A DNA stretch of 64,000 bases from Gyrodactylus bullatarudis. Taxonomy: Eukaryota; Platyhelminthes; Monogenea; Gyrodactylidea; Gyrodactylidae. The stretch lies in the NCBI GenBank assembly GCA_012064415.1, contig SSNU01000234.1, forward strand, positions 461,088 through 525,087, read 5' to 3'. Made by a program: the position numbers and the translations under genes. The first letter of the stretch is position 1; the number at the start of each line of letters is the position of its first letter. The notes below the pieces were generated by a model. It did not search any database. It was not told where the DNA came from and worked only from the letters and a program-made list of their open reading frames with translations. Shown here one piece after another: positions 1-11,410 of this stretch.

Positions 1-330
1 TGAAGAAGGCGTGTGAAGACAATCACCGTCGAAACGTTTGGATGACCATGGCTGAGAATTCCAATATTGACCTAAGTTTTAATAAATTTTATTATAAAAC
101 TAATTTTAGATCATTTTTCTCTGATTCTGAATTTCTAGTTAACCTTTGTAACTATAGGTGTTGGATTAGTTAGAAGTAATGGGAGTAACATGGGATGTTG
201 TGATCGATAATTTAGAATTGGACTACAATGGAAGAGGTCTAATCCCAGACTCAAGCATACTGACGAGAGGACGAAACACGCGTATATCTCTGTATTGTTG
301 TTAATATTGTTACCAAGGGACATTATGGTT
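1..330 (+). repeat. Degenerate copy of the hammerhead/tRNA-headed SINE-like family
   Basis: Positions about 17-125 match, in the opposite orientation, the stretch at about 6430-6535 (shared order: a GACAAT block, a GTTTGGATGACC-like block, a TATTGACCTAA block and a TTTAATAAATTTTATTA block). A box-B-like GGTCTAATCCC lies near 233 and a decayed hammerhead core (CTGACGA, shortened stem II, GAAA) at 259-276. Spacing between the left block and the ribozyme is like that of the 6-kb copy. The left end may be cut by the window edge. Confidence 0.6.
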
Positions 331-3300
331 CACTTAACTTATAATTAAGTCCCAGCTCAATGCTTCTACTCTTCGTACTTGCCTAATGTCTATCAAAAAG
401 GTGTATCTATATTTCCTAAGAGATTCTTTCGTACTAATCCCAGTGTGATCTACCGGTAACATTCAAAGAAATGGCCGAATTCATGACCAAATAAGATACA
501 ACTTTACGAACTAATTGTCGATGACTTTTCATCTTTGTAATAGCTAGTATTAAATCATGTAAAGTTTACTCGAAATAATATTTTATTGGATTTATTCGAT
601 ACAGACGTATACTTTATCATGGACTTTAAATACTATTCAGGAATTATAATTATAATTATTAGTGGTACACTTTGTATAAAACTAAACAAACCGTTTTCCC
701 CTGTTATCCAGCTAGTGGTTCTCTACTGTTTATTTTAGCCTGCCTGTGTAAAATATTCCCCCTATGCCAGTTATTCACAAGACATGTGTATAGTTCTTAA
801 AATTTAGTTTAGTTACTGTACGACTGAATAAATTTAAGCTTGATTAATTTATTTTATAGAATAATGTAAACAGTGTATATTTAGTGAGAGAAAGTAATAA
901 CGATGATTTCCCAGATAAATAAAAGGATGAACTTTTAACAAGTTAATAAATCTACGTATGAAACCCACTAAAGTGAGTTTGTGGAATTATTAAGGCTGAC
1001 TGTATTCCGCAACGCATGTACCAATTAAACTTTGATCAATACAGGGAAAGGCTATTTTGATTTTTCTTCACAATTCACCCTCTACCATTCTTAAATCAAA
1101 CCATGAAAATAATAAAACGAATATTCAACAAGAATTACTTTGATAATATTCGCAAAATTAATTTGAAGAAATTCAAAAATTTCCTAAAACTAAACCTGAT
1201 TAATATGAAAATGAGAATTTACTTTTTTTTACAAAAAACTCAATATTTTTCTTTTCGGAAAGTCTGGAAAGAATTTATTTTTCGAATTCCATAATGAAAT
1301 AAGCCAATAAGTTGTGGAAATTTTTTCTGAAAAAAATTCAATCTGATCAAAATTAGGCCGTTTTTCGAATTTCGAAAATTTTTTTGATTTCAAAGATTTG
1401 AAGCAGTTATTAAATGCAGATATACGAGATCAGCATTAGACAAAGGTACCTTAATAGGCCAATAGGATAGAATACAACTCAGTCAAGATAAACCTAACAA
1501 CTCCTCATATTAATTTATTCAGGTTAACTTAATACGGGCTGTCTGATTTTCAATCATTTTCCCCTTCATTCATACCTGTAATTGAATGATGTAGTTCAAT
1601 GCTTATTTTTGTATTTTACAATAAAATGTATTGAAACATGGATCACGATTGTGAGAATTCTCAATCTTTTTAACGTTTCGACGCTTGTCCTAATTAAGAC
1701 AATAAGACTTCGTAGGGTTTGAAAGACTAAAGGCAGGGTATTCTAATAGTTTTAATGAATTTTATGGTTGATCATTTTAAAAATAGATCAACTGATGTTA
1801 TAATAATTCAATAGAACGTTTGCATTATACATCTTTGTTCGTCCGTGATGCTTCTTTCAATTCCCTGCCAAGTATGTGGGATTTATCCAGAGTTAGTTTT
1901 GTTAACCTGATTCGTAGATGGAAAGTGAATATTCCATTAATCCACATTTCCAGCCAGAGAAATGTATTTATAAAAGGATGTTTCATCTCAACATATTATT
2001 TAAGGGCACACACAGTAAGGATTGATTTCTATAATATTAAATTCACGGGTTCAATATATTTTTTCAATTACATCATGAATTAGAAATGAATAAAGTTCTG
2101 TATCACATATTGGACACGAATCAATTTTAGAATCGAGAGATAGTGTCTTCAAGTAAATTTGAATTAAAAGTTTTTCAAAATACAAAAAATCCCTTTAATA
2201 CTGCTATGTACTGAAATTGTATTATTCAAAATTAGACTTTTAACCCTTTCTGGTTTATATTCGACTAGACAATAACTTTGTTCGCTAGCTACCTGACAAT
2301 ATTTTCTTTTGGCTTATAGTGATTTATCAGTAGAAAATGTTGGAATTGATTTTAATTTTAATCATTGAAATTTTCAATTTGCCAGAATAAATCCTTTTCA
2401 CCAGTATTAAAGAAAAAATAAGGACATTCCTAAGGTCCGATCTTATTGGAATCTTTTCTGACGTTACAAATCTGAGTTCTCACTTGTCTATGTTAGTACC
2501 TTAAAGTCTGTAGGGGGAAGTTTGGTTATATTGCTACTTTGTATATTTATTTATTGAAGATACCAGATTCTATTATGGGTTAAACCAATTCTATTGTAAC
2601 AGCAAGTCTGAGTCTGATTCAGTTCCAATTCCTTCGGTTTATCCTATTTCACAAAAACTATAATTAACAGACCCTAATATATTTTATTCATTTAACTTTG
2701 ATTTTTAAGTTAAACTTGATTAATAAATTAATTGATTTTCCCCAACTTCATTACTGATGTGGAGTAATGAGGGTTAGAGGAATTGTAACTTGAAGTCAAT
2801 TATCATCCCTATCGAAAAAAGGCTTCCTGAAGAGTTAACTATCAATTAATGAGGATTCATTGTATTCCATTAATTTCTTTGCATGTTTGTTCATCTGGCG
2901 TTTTCATCATGTACAGCCCTGATGAATTAAAATTGTAACAAATTGCCTTAATGAATGGGAACTGCTTCGTTTCTAATTTTTTAAAGTTGTATACATAGCA
3001 GCACACACACTGTAGGGTTTAATGAAATCCATATTGATTAAAGTTTATGTAATATAATAATTTAACCTCAATAACAACAACAAGCTATAGTCAAGCAAAC
3101 TGTTAATTATGATTGATGGCTCTCGATTGTACCAATTGTGTTATTGGGAATTCCGTTCATTTCTCTTCTTTTTAACCTGGGAAAACCAATCGGAATCAGA
3201 AAGTCCTGTCAAGCAAAGAAGATGTATGTCTGTCTTGAGGCAAAAAAGGAACACTGTTGCATACTGTATGAACAAGAGAAAGGTGTTTTTTCTTCATTCA

Positions 3301-4430
3301 GTCTGCATTCAATGAATTTGTTTCTTATTTCTCCCCAAGAGGTCAAATATCAACACTAACTATATAAAGAGTCAAGGGATAACAAGAATACACCTATTCC
3401 CATGTAATTACTTATCTCACGAGAGAAGAAAAGGGTTAACTTTGACCTCTTTGTTGTTGTTGTTAAAAGAAATGCAAAAGACTGACAGACAGAAAAAAAG
3501 GGGGAAAAGAGTGGAAATTATGCGGGAACTTTGTTGTTGTTTCTTACTCTTTGTAATGTCTGATTAATTTTGTAAAGAACAAGGTCAACAAGGCCAGAAT
3601 AAAACAACACGCTCCTTTAGTAAAGTAAAAGTGACAAAATTATTAGACCTATTTAAAGAATCAATTCCTAAAAAGTGTTCTTTAATGTAGCTACATGTTT
3701 TAGCCTAAATAAACCTCATAGTTTTAAAGCTATTACCGAGTAGACGAGTCAAGATATCTAAACTAAAACTAGTTTAATATAAAGATGAGAATTTAGCAAA
3801 ATTGTAACTCAGTGTTTAAAAAAAAAGGAAGTCGAGATTTGAAATAGGATTTTTATAGGCCTCGTGATGAAGAAACCCATCCTTTGTTCTTCAAAAACAA
3901 GCAAGACTCCTGGTTGTATATTTGAAAACTGAACATTTTTAACTTGTGATACTTACGGATGTGAAATTACTTCCCTTTTGACCTGATCTATAAATCTTCC
4001 CCTCCGCCCCAAATCGATCCACCTTTTTATATTGTATCTAAGGAAACAGAGATTTTTTATGATTGATCTCTTTGCACGACATGTGTATTTCTGTTTTTCT
4101 ACTGACAAGGTACTTTAATAATGCTATGAAACATTATGATTTTGACACATAAAGATTCATAAAGATTTAACACGAAATACTAATTTCAATCTCACTTCAA
4201 TAGAACACAGGAAGTCAGTTTCAATTGAAATGGAATCGTCAAATCGATTTCAAATATATATATTCAACATTGATAATCTCAGCTGCTGGTCTGGTAGAGA
4301 AATTTCTACCATGTGCGTCCTGACACGACTTCTAGTTTCGTCTGATAAGATTGATATTAATTGTAAATTTATTATTATGGTCATTCTGGATATTAGACAA
4401 GCGCTAATTGAGCAAAATTTTAATAACGCA
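331..4430. other. Non-coding AT-rich stretch, no gene seen
   Basis: No open frame here has domain-like content or plausible splice sites. A diverged repeat at about 1260-1450 resembles the left half of the inverted-repeat element at 10.94-11.41 kb (shared terminus reading roughly GAATTCCATAATGAAATAAG). Short GTT microsatellites occur near 3448-3466 and 3530. Confidence 0.5.
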
Positions 4431-4826
4431 TTCTAGCAAATTAAAATAGGAAAATTTTGACAGTAAGCTTATCAGATCGAAATAATTTTTAGTCTGCAGA
4501 TTTTGAGAAATATTCGAATATGTGTTTATCAAATTTTAGGTCTCTCTTTTCTACTGCTATCTGATCAAGGGGAAAAATTTCATTTGTTTCATCAAAAATA
4601 AAATATATAGAAGGCCGTTTCATAAATTTCAGCTATTTTCACTCTTTTACGTCATGTCAAACAGCTCTAAAAATAGATTTGAATTTGTCATGTTGAAATT
4701 TGAGAGATAATATAGCTTTTGAACCAAAGGAAGTAGCAAAAATTTATCGCAGATTACTGTATTTCCATCCATACTGCCACAATCTCAATAGGTATAAAAT
4801 TTATTGCTAGACTGAGTTGTAAGTTG
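4431..4826. mobile_element. Small foldback/MITE-like element, related to the 33-35 kb element
   Basis: The left end TCTAGCAAATT and right end TTGCTAGA are complementary. Internal sequence (a GAGAAATATTCGAATATGTG block) resembles the arm at about 33150-33190, and the right terminus (GTATAAAATTTATTGCTAGA) resembles 35052-35072. No transposase frame is seen, so this looks non-autonomous. Confidence 0.5.
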
Positions 4827-4829
4827 GAA

Positions 4830-5860
4830 TTTATCAGCATTTTCATCACCTTCATCGTAAGCCTCTCCAGCTTTTATTGTCAAGCTAACTGGAATCTATA
4901 CTTTATTATTTATACTGTCCGTTGAACAGGGGTTAAATCATTGCTATACATTAATCAAATCAGTTTAAGTTTCTGTATTGAAAATAATTTTGGGAAAAAT
5001 ATTTAATCTAAGCCTAGGGAAAGAGAGTTACAAAATAAATCAAGCAGGTAACCACAAATGCATTTTATCAGGAAACTTTTGCTAGTGAAATTAGCAAAAT
5101 GAAAAAAAGAGAATTTTCTCAGACGAGACGATGAAGAGAAAGAAACTAGCAACTAGTTGTACTCTATCTCGTTTTCCGTTTATAGAAAACTTCCTTATAG
5201 AAAAAAAGAAGAAGAGACACGATTTTACTGCCTCCTTCTAATAAGAATAGTAATACGCCAAGTGAAAAAGAAATCGTTGAATTCTGCAACTGGTCTAAGA
5301 GTTAAATTTAAGCATACTAAGAAGAAATGACCTGCTTCTTTTGATAAAAAATCTCTAGAATTGAACGTTGTCCCCTTCATCAGAAATAAGTTTAAATTGA
5401 AAATTCACATGACCTGATCTTCCATTAAGCTTTGCGGAACTCCCATGGCCAAATTCAAATTTTTAAAATTTGACATCTTTTCCTAATTTTTGTCAGACTG
5501 ATTGCGAAATACAAATTATACTGACTTGTAAATATAGAAAGATTGGTTCAAAGTTTGTGCTTAATGGTGGGTAGGTGTAACTCTTGTATCATTAGTAATG
5601 ATTTAATACCGAGATGTCAGTGACCATCCCTTGGATGGCCGCTGCAATACATCAATTTCATCCGTTTCATGGGTCTCTTCGCCAGGTTTAGTTTATTTTT
5701 TTGTTAGAAAAAAGTTCTTATATTTGAAAGTGAAGTATAAAAAATATGGCAATAATATAATCTGATTATAATTTGATTAATATAAATATATATCTGAATA
5801 AAAATTGAAAATGCAGGTTTTATACATAGATAAATAAATTTTGAAAGTGAGAAAAGTCTG
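4830..5860. other. Non-coding stretch
   Basis: No coding signal. A degenerate hammerhead-like block may lie at about 5655-5690 on the minus strand (CTGGCGA ... GAAAC), too eroded to call. Confidence 0.4.
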
Positions 5861-6110
5861 GTTAATACTATGTCTATATGATATTTAACTGGGGATTGTC
5901 TTTTCACACCTAGACTTTAGAAATCAGACAAAGAGGTGTCGATTTCATACGAGAGTCAAATAATATTCAACTCATGGTGGCAAATGTAAATTAGGACTTG
6001 TTGGTACACCATAGCCAAGAGTTGAACCGGGGTCTTCAACGTTGTGAGGCAACGCTTCTAATCCTTTGCCATCAGTTAGATTTCATATGGACATAGTAAT
6101 AACATGCGAT
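5860..6110 (-). mobile_element. SINE-like repeat, copy A (ribozyme broken by a deletion)
   Basis: This is parallel to copy B about 300 bp downstream: the same CCTAGA, AGAGTC, AATAATATTCAACTCA and GGTGGCA blocks occur in the same order. On the minus strand there is a tRNA-like head with box B (GGTTCAACTC) and a roughly tRNA-like distance to a box-A-like TTGCCTCACAACG. The hammerhead has lost the 3' half of stem II, the GAAA and stem III, so it should be inactive. Boundaries are approximate. Confidence 0.6.
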
Positions 6111-6139
6111 CATTTTTTAGACAATTAACCTTCTAACAA

Positions 6140-6420
6140 AGTGTGGTCACTGGTAATTACTATATCCATGTGAATCTAACTTGATGGAGATTGTCTTCTC
6201 AAACCTAGATGATAGAAATTCGGCAAGTGTCAATTCCATAAGAGAGTCGAATAATATTCAACTCACGGTGGCAGATGTAGACACGTTTCGTCCTTATTAG
6301 GACTCGTCAGTACACCATAGCCAGGATTCGAACCCAGGCAACCACTAGGCCAGAACCCCCGTTTATCTCCTATTACTCCACACTGCCATAGTATAACCTG
6401 CGATCATACTTCACTATAAT
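6140..6420 (-). mobile_element. SINE-like repeat, copy B, tRNA-like head plus intact hammerhead motif
   Basis: Read on the minus strand the element starts with a Pol III-type head: box A TGGCCTAGTGG (6342-6352), then box B GGTTCGAATCC (6324-6334, a perfect consensus). The A-to-B spacing is shorter than in a real tRNA. A hammerhead ribozyme follows at 6316-6274, then a tail shared with copy A. This layout resembles schistosome Sm-alpha-type hammerhead SINEs. That comparison is from family knowledge, not a search. Ends are approximate. Confidence 0.7.
6274..6316 (-). ncRNA. Minimal type-I hammerhead ribozyme motif
   Basis: All core parts are present on the minus strand. Stem I is GGUGUA paired with UACAUC (6 bp, one G-U). 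Then come CUGACGA; stem II GUCC/GGAC with loop UAAUAA; GAAA; and a two-base-pair stem III (AC/GU) with a 2-nt loop. It ends in the GUC cleavage triplet. The tiny stem III is the form known from schistosome and retroelement hammerheads, which often act as dimers or co-transcriptionally. Confidence 0.8.
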
Positions 6421-9400
6421 TTCCAATTGAGTAAAAGATGATCTAAAATTGTAGTTTAATAAAATTTATTAAAAGTTAGGTCAATAATAGGACTCTGAGC
6501 CATCGGTCATCCACACGTTTAGACGGGTATTGTCTACCTAATATTGATAGAATTTTATTAAAAACTACATTGTAATTATTCAAAATGGTCATATCTGATC
6601 CTCATATCAACTTTAGCTTCAAACCCTCCCACACCGGGCACATTGAACACTCTTTCCCTGTTCCGTTATTTGTACAAATCATTTCTATAAATAAATATAA
6701 ATGTTTCAATTTCAAAAAAAAAAATAAATTAAATTTCCATAAGAAAGAAGGTGATGCCAATTAGTAATAAGAATACAGCGCTTTTATTTCTTGACATACT
6801 CATCAGCTCATACATGCCAGATTTATATAAAGAAAATGTGTACAAAATATTGGTTTTGAATCTGATTGGTCAGTTTTCGGTGCGTAAGTCCCTCTGTTTT
6901 TACACGTAATATATTGGGCAGCTTTGGGATATACATGTAAGAGTCATATATATCCCTATCACATTTGTTGGTGTGAGTAACATACTTTGAAGTCTATGCT
7001 ATCATAAATAATAGGGGGGGGGTTATGTACAAAGGTATTTGGTGTTGAAAAAGATCTGAGAAAGTAAAGTGTGGTTCCATGAAAACTAAAAAATAATTTT
7101 TTTTTTTCGAAGAAAATTGCAATTTTATTTGACAATTATTTTCGAGTATAGTAGTGTCCTGTATGCGTTGAAACTGGGAATTTTGTCTTGTACAAATTCT
7201 GACCAGTTTTTATGTATCTTAAATAGTTCCTCTAAACTATCGATAGTAAGACTCCACTGTAAGAGACCAATTCAACACGGTTTTCTAAAGACAAATTGTA
7301 TCTCTTATGACGAGATGAAAAGTGGAATGTCTGAAAGAATGATTGACACTGGTCTATATTTATAAATTTAATTTCTGTCTCGTAAGTACATGAGAGAATA
7401 ACGTGAAAAAAATCAGAGATTAATTTATTCAGAAAAAAGCCATAGATTTCAATGAATTAAGAACTTTAATGCAAATTATTGGAGTATTGGATTAACATCT
7501 GGTTGCTTGGATTTCTTTCTTTGATCTGTCAATGAACGGAGTCATTTCACTCAACATCAATCAATTTTTAGTCTCCTTTGTTAATTCGCCATCGTAATCT
7601 TGAGATGTCTTGAGAACAATTCAATACAAGGTAAAAATCGAGGGACCCAGAGTAAGGTTTTTCAAGTGACATTCCTGAGTAGAGATGTAAAATAATTTTC
7701 AACCTATTTTAAAAACCTACTCAAATGATAATTCTATGAGCTCTAAACATTATTTTATATAAGATCAAGTCATAATATTTTTTAAAAATGCCGCTAGATT
7801 TCGAATATCATTTTTGCTGATAAGGCTTTGAGGGTTTTTTCAATGAAAATAGTATTAGAATCATGTTAGGATCATTTTTATTAAATTTTGGTATTCCACT
7901 ATGCCTACATGAAAATTTAGGGAAAATGGACATGGCACGACTATGCATGGGATTGTAAATGAATTTTCAGTTATTTTAGATCTCACACATCATTGTCATC
8001 AAAATAATATGTGGAAATTTCAAGGAAAACTTTGGTTTAAAAAAAGGTCAAAATTCGTTTTCCTAGCGTCAGCATCAAATCTAAGGCAAAGACTATTTCC
8101 AGAACAGCTTTAAAAATTTTAGTATTCCTATTGGTCCAGATCTGAAAAACCATTCAAAATTGAATAAGCCGACAATCCGATGACCTGTAGAATAAATTTT
8201 AAAAACATGAAATCTTCCTATGGATGTGTTAGTTTTTTGAGCTCCCCTATTAAATGTACTTAAGAGTCTCAAGGTACATAAGGAGCTGACAAGAATATTG
8301 TCTTGGAATTATTCAGCTCCGTTGCATTACACTTATTGTAAATATGAGCGGTTTCAATTATATTTTAAAATTATCTAATGAGAGAGATTCATTAAAATTT
8401 TAGCTTCTCTCTGAATTCCTTCTAATAGCCATAGTTTATGAGGGGTAGGGGGGATATGCAAAACAGTTCATCTTGGCTAACACCTCTTACTTTCAAGATA
8501 ACATCTCACATCTATCCCGTTCATTGAACATCAACCTAGTATATATATAGTCTGAGATAAAATGTGGATTCTATTCTTGGCCAGTTGTAATAAATCCTGA
8601 TTTAAACATGTTTGAAAATAAATTCTTGTTAAAGTTAACCTTTTAATATGAGGATTTGGGTGATAACTCTTGCAGTCTTGAACAATTAACAAAGAATATA
8701 ATTTTCTCTATACAAAATACAAATTTAGAATCAATTTTAAAATAATGTTACTGTAAATTCAAAGTGTTATTTCTAACTAGTTTGAGTAAGTGAACAGGAA
8801 AATAAGTTGTACACTTGAGATTTCTAAACAAATACGAGAACAGCTTTAAATTTCAGTTCTACATCTTGCCAGATAATTGAACTCAGTCCCTCGCTTAATC
8901 ACATTTAGCGAGCATGATTTACTTGACTAATTTTGATCCTAAATATTTTTTATGGACGCCCTCTGTCTTTGAAATCAACTATAATTTTGCAGTTCAAAGC
9001 TCTAAAAATTTGGAAATATAGTCGCTAGAGAACTGCTCTTTAATTTATTTAACGGAATATAAAGCATTAAAATCCAAGTTTGAAAATTTATTTAAAAATA
9101 CTCCAACATTTCTGAATGAGAAAATAGGGTATATAAAATTAATTTATCTTAATTGTGGGTAGATTCAAGTAAGCGTGATCAAGATAAACTTGAATGTATA
9201 TTTTTAAAAGACTCAAACACACGTGGATTATGAGGCAGATAGAAAAGATGTTCTCAAAAACCAGAAACATGAAATTTTCTCCGTCTGGTTCAGTTGGTAA
9301 CGTGTCCAAACTAATATTTTCGATTAGTATCATACTTAGTAATAAGATGCTTATTTTAACCAGCTAAATCCCCTGCCCTGGAAACCCTTTAAAAGAATAA

Positions 9401-10930
9401 TAAAATTCTGTAATAATATCAGGGTTCAAAGGTCTTAAAATGTATTTTTTTACATTAAAATTGTAATTTTCACTTATTTTTTCGAATTTCATTTCCGTTA
9501 ATCGGTGAAGGTGTTTTTCCAAAAATTATCTCGATGTTTTATTTTAATTTCAGCATTAATTGATTTTTCAAACTTTTATTTGGTTTGCTTGTACATGGTT
9601 TTTGTTAGTCTTTTTGGTAATTCAACCAAAACTTGGAAACATTCCAATATTTCTTTCGATATTGTATTTTGAACCAGTAATTAAATTTTTACCACTTTTC
9701 CTAAAAATGAGCTGTTCAGTTTAATCCTCCATGTCCCAAATTATGTTTTTTAATCGCACAAGCAATAAAAACCTCACGCTGATTCCGAATCTGAATTCCT
9801 TTTTGAAAGGCGACTTATCATTTAAAAGATAACAAAGATTAAAATTGACCTTTTTTAGCTCTTCCAAACTAGTCATTTTCTATGAGACTATGAGGGACAT
9901 TGAACAGGCGATTGCATTTTTTAGAAATCTACAGCTATTGTTTTACGAAAGAGGCCTCTGCAAATACATTTTCAAAAAACCAACCTTCTTCTAGTAAGTT
10001 TGATTAGCATCAGTGAAAAACTATGTTTATTATCTTGGTCAGGTATTTTTCAAAATATCGCTCAAGAAAGTTTTTGTGTTCCACTGGTGCGACAATGGGA
10101 CATGAAGGGTTAAGGTTCTTTTTTCCAAGGTAAAAAAACATTGGATTGAATTGTAAAAAATTATAAGTAAATCCATTTAGTGGCCCATTCATTTCTCCCC
10201 GAATTGCCCTGGTGTTAATGTTCAATGAGAAATTAGTGATATTTTCATTCGTTAGCTCCCCTAGCTTACTCCTCTTCGCCCCTCAATTAAATTAGCCAGG
10301 TCAACACTTTGTATTTATATGTGGGAAAGTACGAAATATAATAATGAATTTGTATTATGAAGCGTTGACAACACCAGTCATTTTGTATTTAGTAAATTTT
10401 ATTATCTTTACTTTTAGTTGAATTTCAAAACTATAATTCTCCTCCAGTTCAAAGCCAATTTTCTCAATCTTTTCACCCCTGTAGATTCGATAAGAGTACA
10501 CTAACTAGGGGTATCTAGGTCTAGAAGTTAGTCAGAGAAAGAAAAAGATAAAGAGATGGAATGGATAGCTGGAAGGCACAAACAGCCATAAAAATGGAAG
10601 ATTCTCCTCTTTTTTGGAGTTTAATTGTCTTTTTATATTCAAATGAATGAGCGATCCTTCCGTGTCTATGTGTGGGGAGAGAGAGGGAGGAAAAATGAAA
10701 GCCAATTAGTAGATTAAAATTAATTGATTAAAAATATACAAACCCTGGTAGTTAAGGAGGAATTAAACTAACATTGAAATGAATCATTTAATCGATAGAA
10801 GCCTCCTAACCAACTAACGAAGGAAATCGAACCCCAGTTTTCGATGGTTTTAAGCAAATGAACCAGACTGATAAGAACTGTTATGAACCAAAGGAATTCA
10901 ATAAACAGAATGATAACTTGAGTTTACTTT
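6421..10930. other. Non-coding repeat-rich stretch
   Basis: 6430-6535 is the part of the SINE-like family shared (inverted) with 17-125. A poly-A tract lies near 6713. The block at about 6770-6830 (GCTTTTATTTC ... GCTGATGAG on the minus strand) resembles 63655-63710 and decayed Penelope ends. 9350-9460 resembles 36790-36910 (shared GCTTATTTTAACCAG and GGTCTTAAAATGTATT). No convincing gene. Confidence 0.45.
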
Positions 10931-10934
10931 TTTA

Positions 10935-11410
10935 TGGGATAATTTTATTAATTTCATAAGGAAATGAGCCCCTAGGTTGTTGGAATGAAAATTAATTTCC
11001 AATTCAATCTGAGGAAAATCAGGCCTTGTTTGAATTTCAAACGTTTTAGCTAAAAATTTTGTTGATTGCAAATATTTAAAGCAATTAAATGCAGATATTT
11101 TGGATCATTAGTAGACAAATGAATCGAATAGACCTAAAGAAGTTCACAGAAATCTGTCCTTATTTTTGAAATTCGAACTATCTGAATTTTTCAAAATCAT
11201 CACGGAAGGGAATGCCTCAAAACTTAAATTTCTTTAAACTTTTTTGGTTAAATTCGAAATATTTGTCTAATTTAGATCCTAGATGTTGGTATCTTATCGG
11301 TTCAAATCTTCGAAATCTATGAAATTGTTAAGAATATTTTTTTGCAAAATTTTCCTTTATTCCAACAGGTTATGAGCTTATTTCATTATGGAATTCAAAA
11401 AATTATTTTA
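10935..11410. mobile_element. Foldback-type element with diverged inverted arms
   Basis: The left part (a TTTCATAAGGAAATGAGC-like block, then TTGGAATGAAAAT) is the approximate reverse complement of the right part (CCTTTATTCCAACAGG, then GAGCTTATTTCATTATGG). A half copy lies at about 1260-1450. No coding capacity seen. Confidence 0.45.

Noticed and set aside
5655..5695. Degenerate hammerhead-like block (CTGGCGA, GAAAC) on the minus strand
   Set aside because: Core positions are changed and no stem II can be drawn.
6770..6830. CTGATGAG and GAAATAAAAG block resembling Penelope ends
   Set aside because: Stem pairing fails; kept only as a repeat remark.
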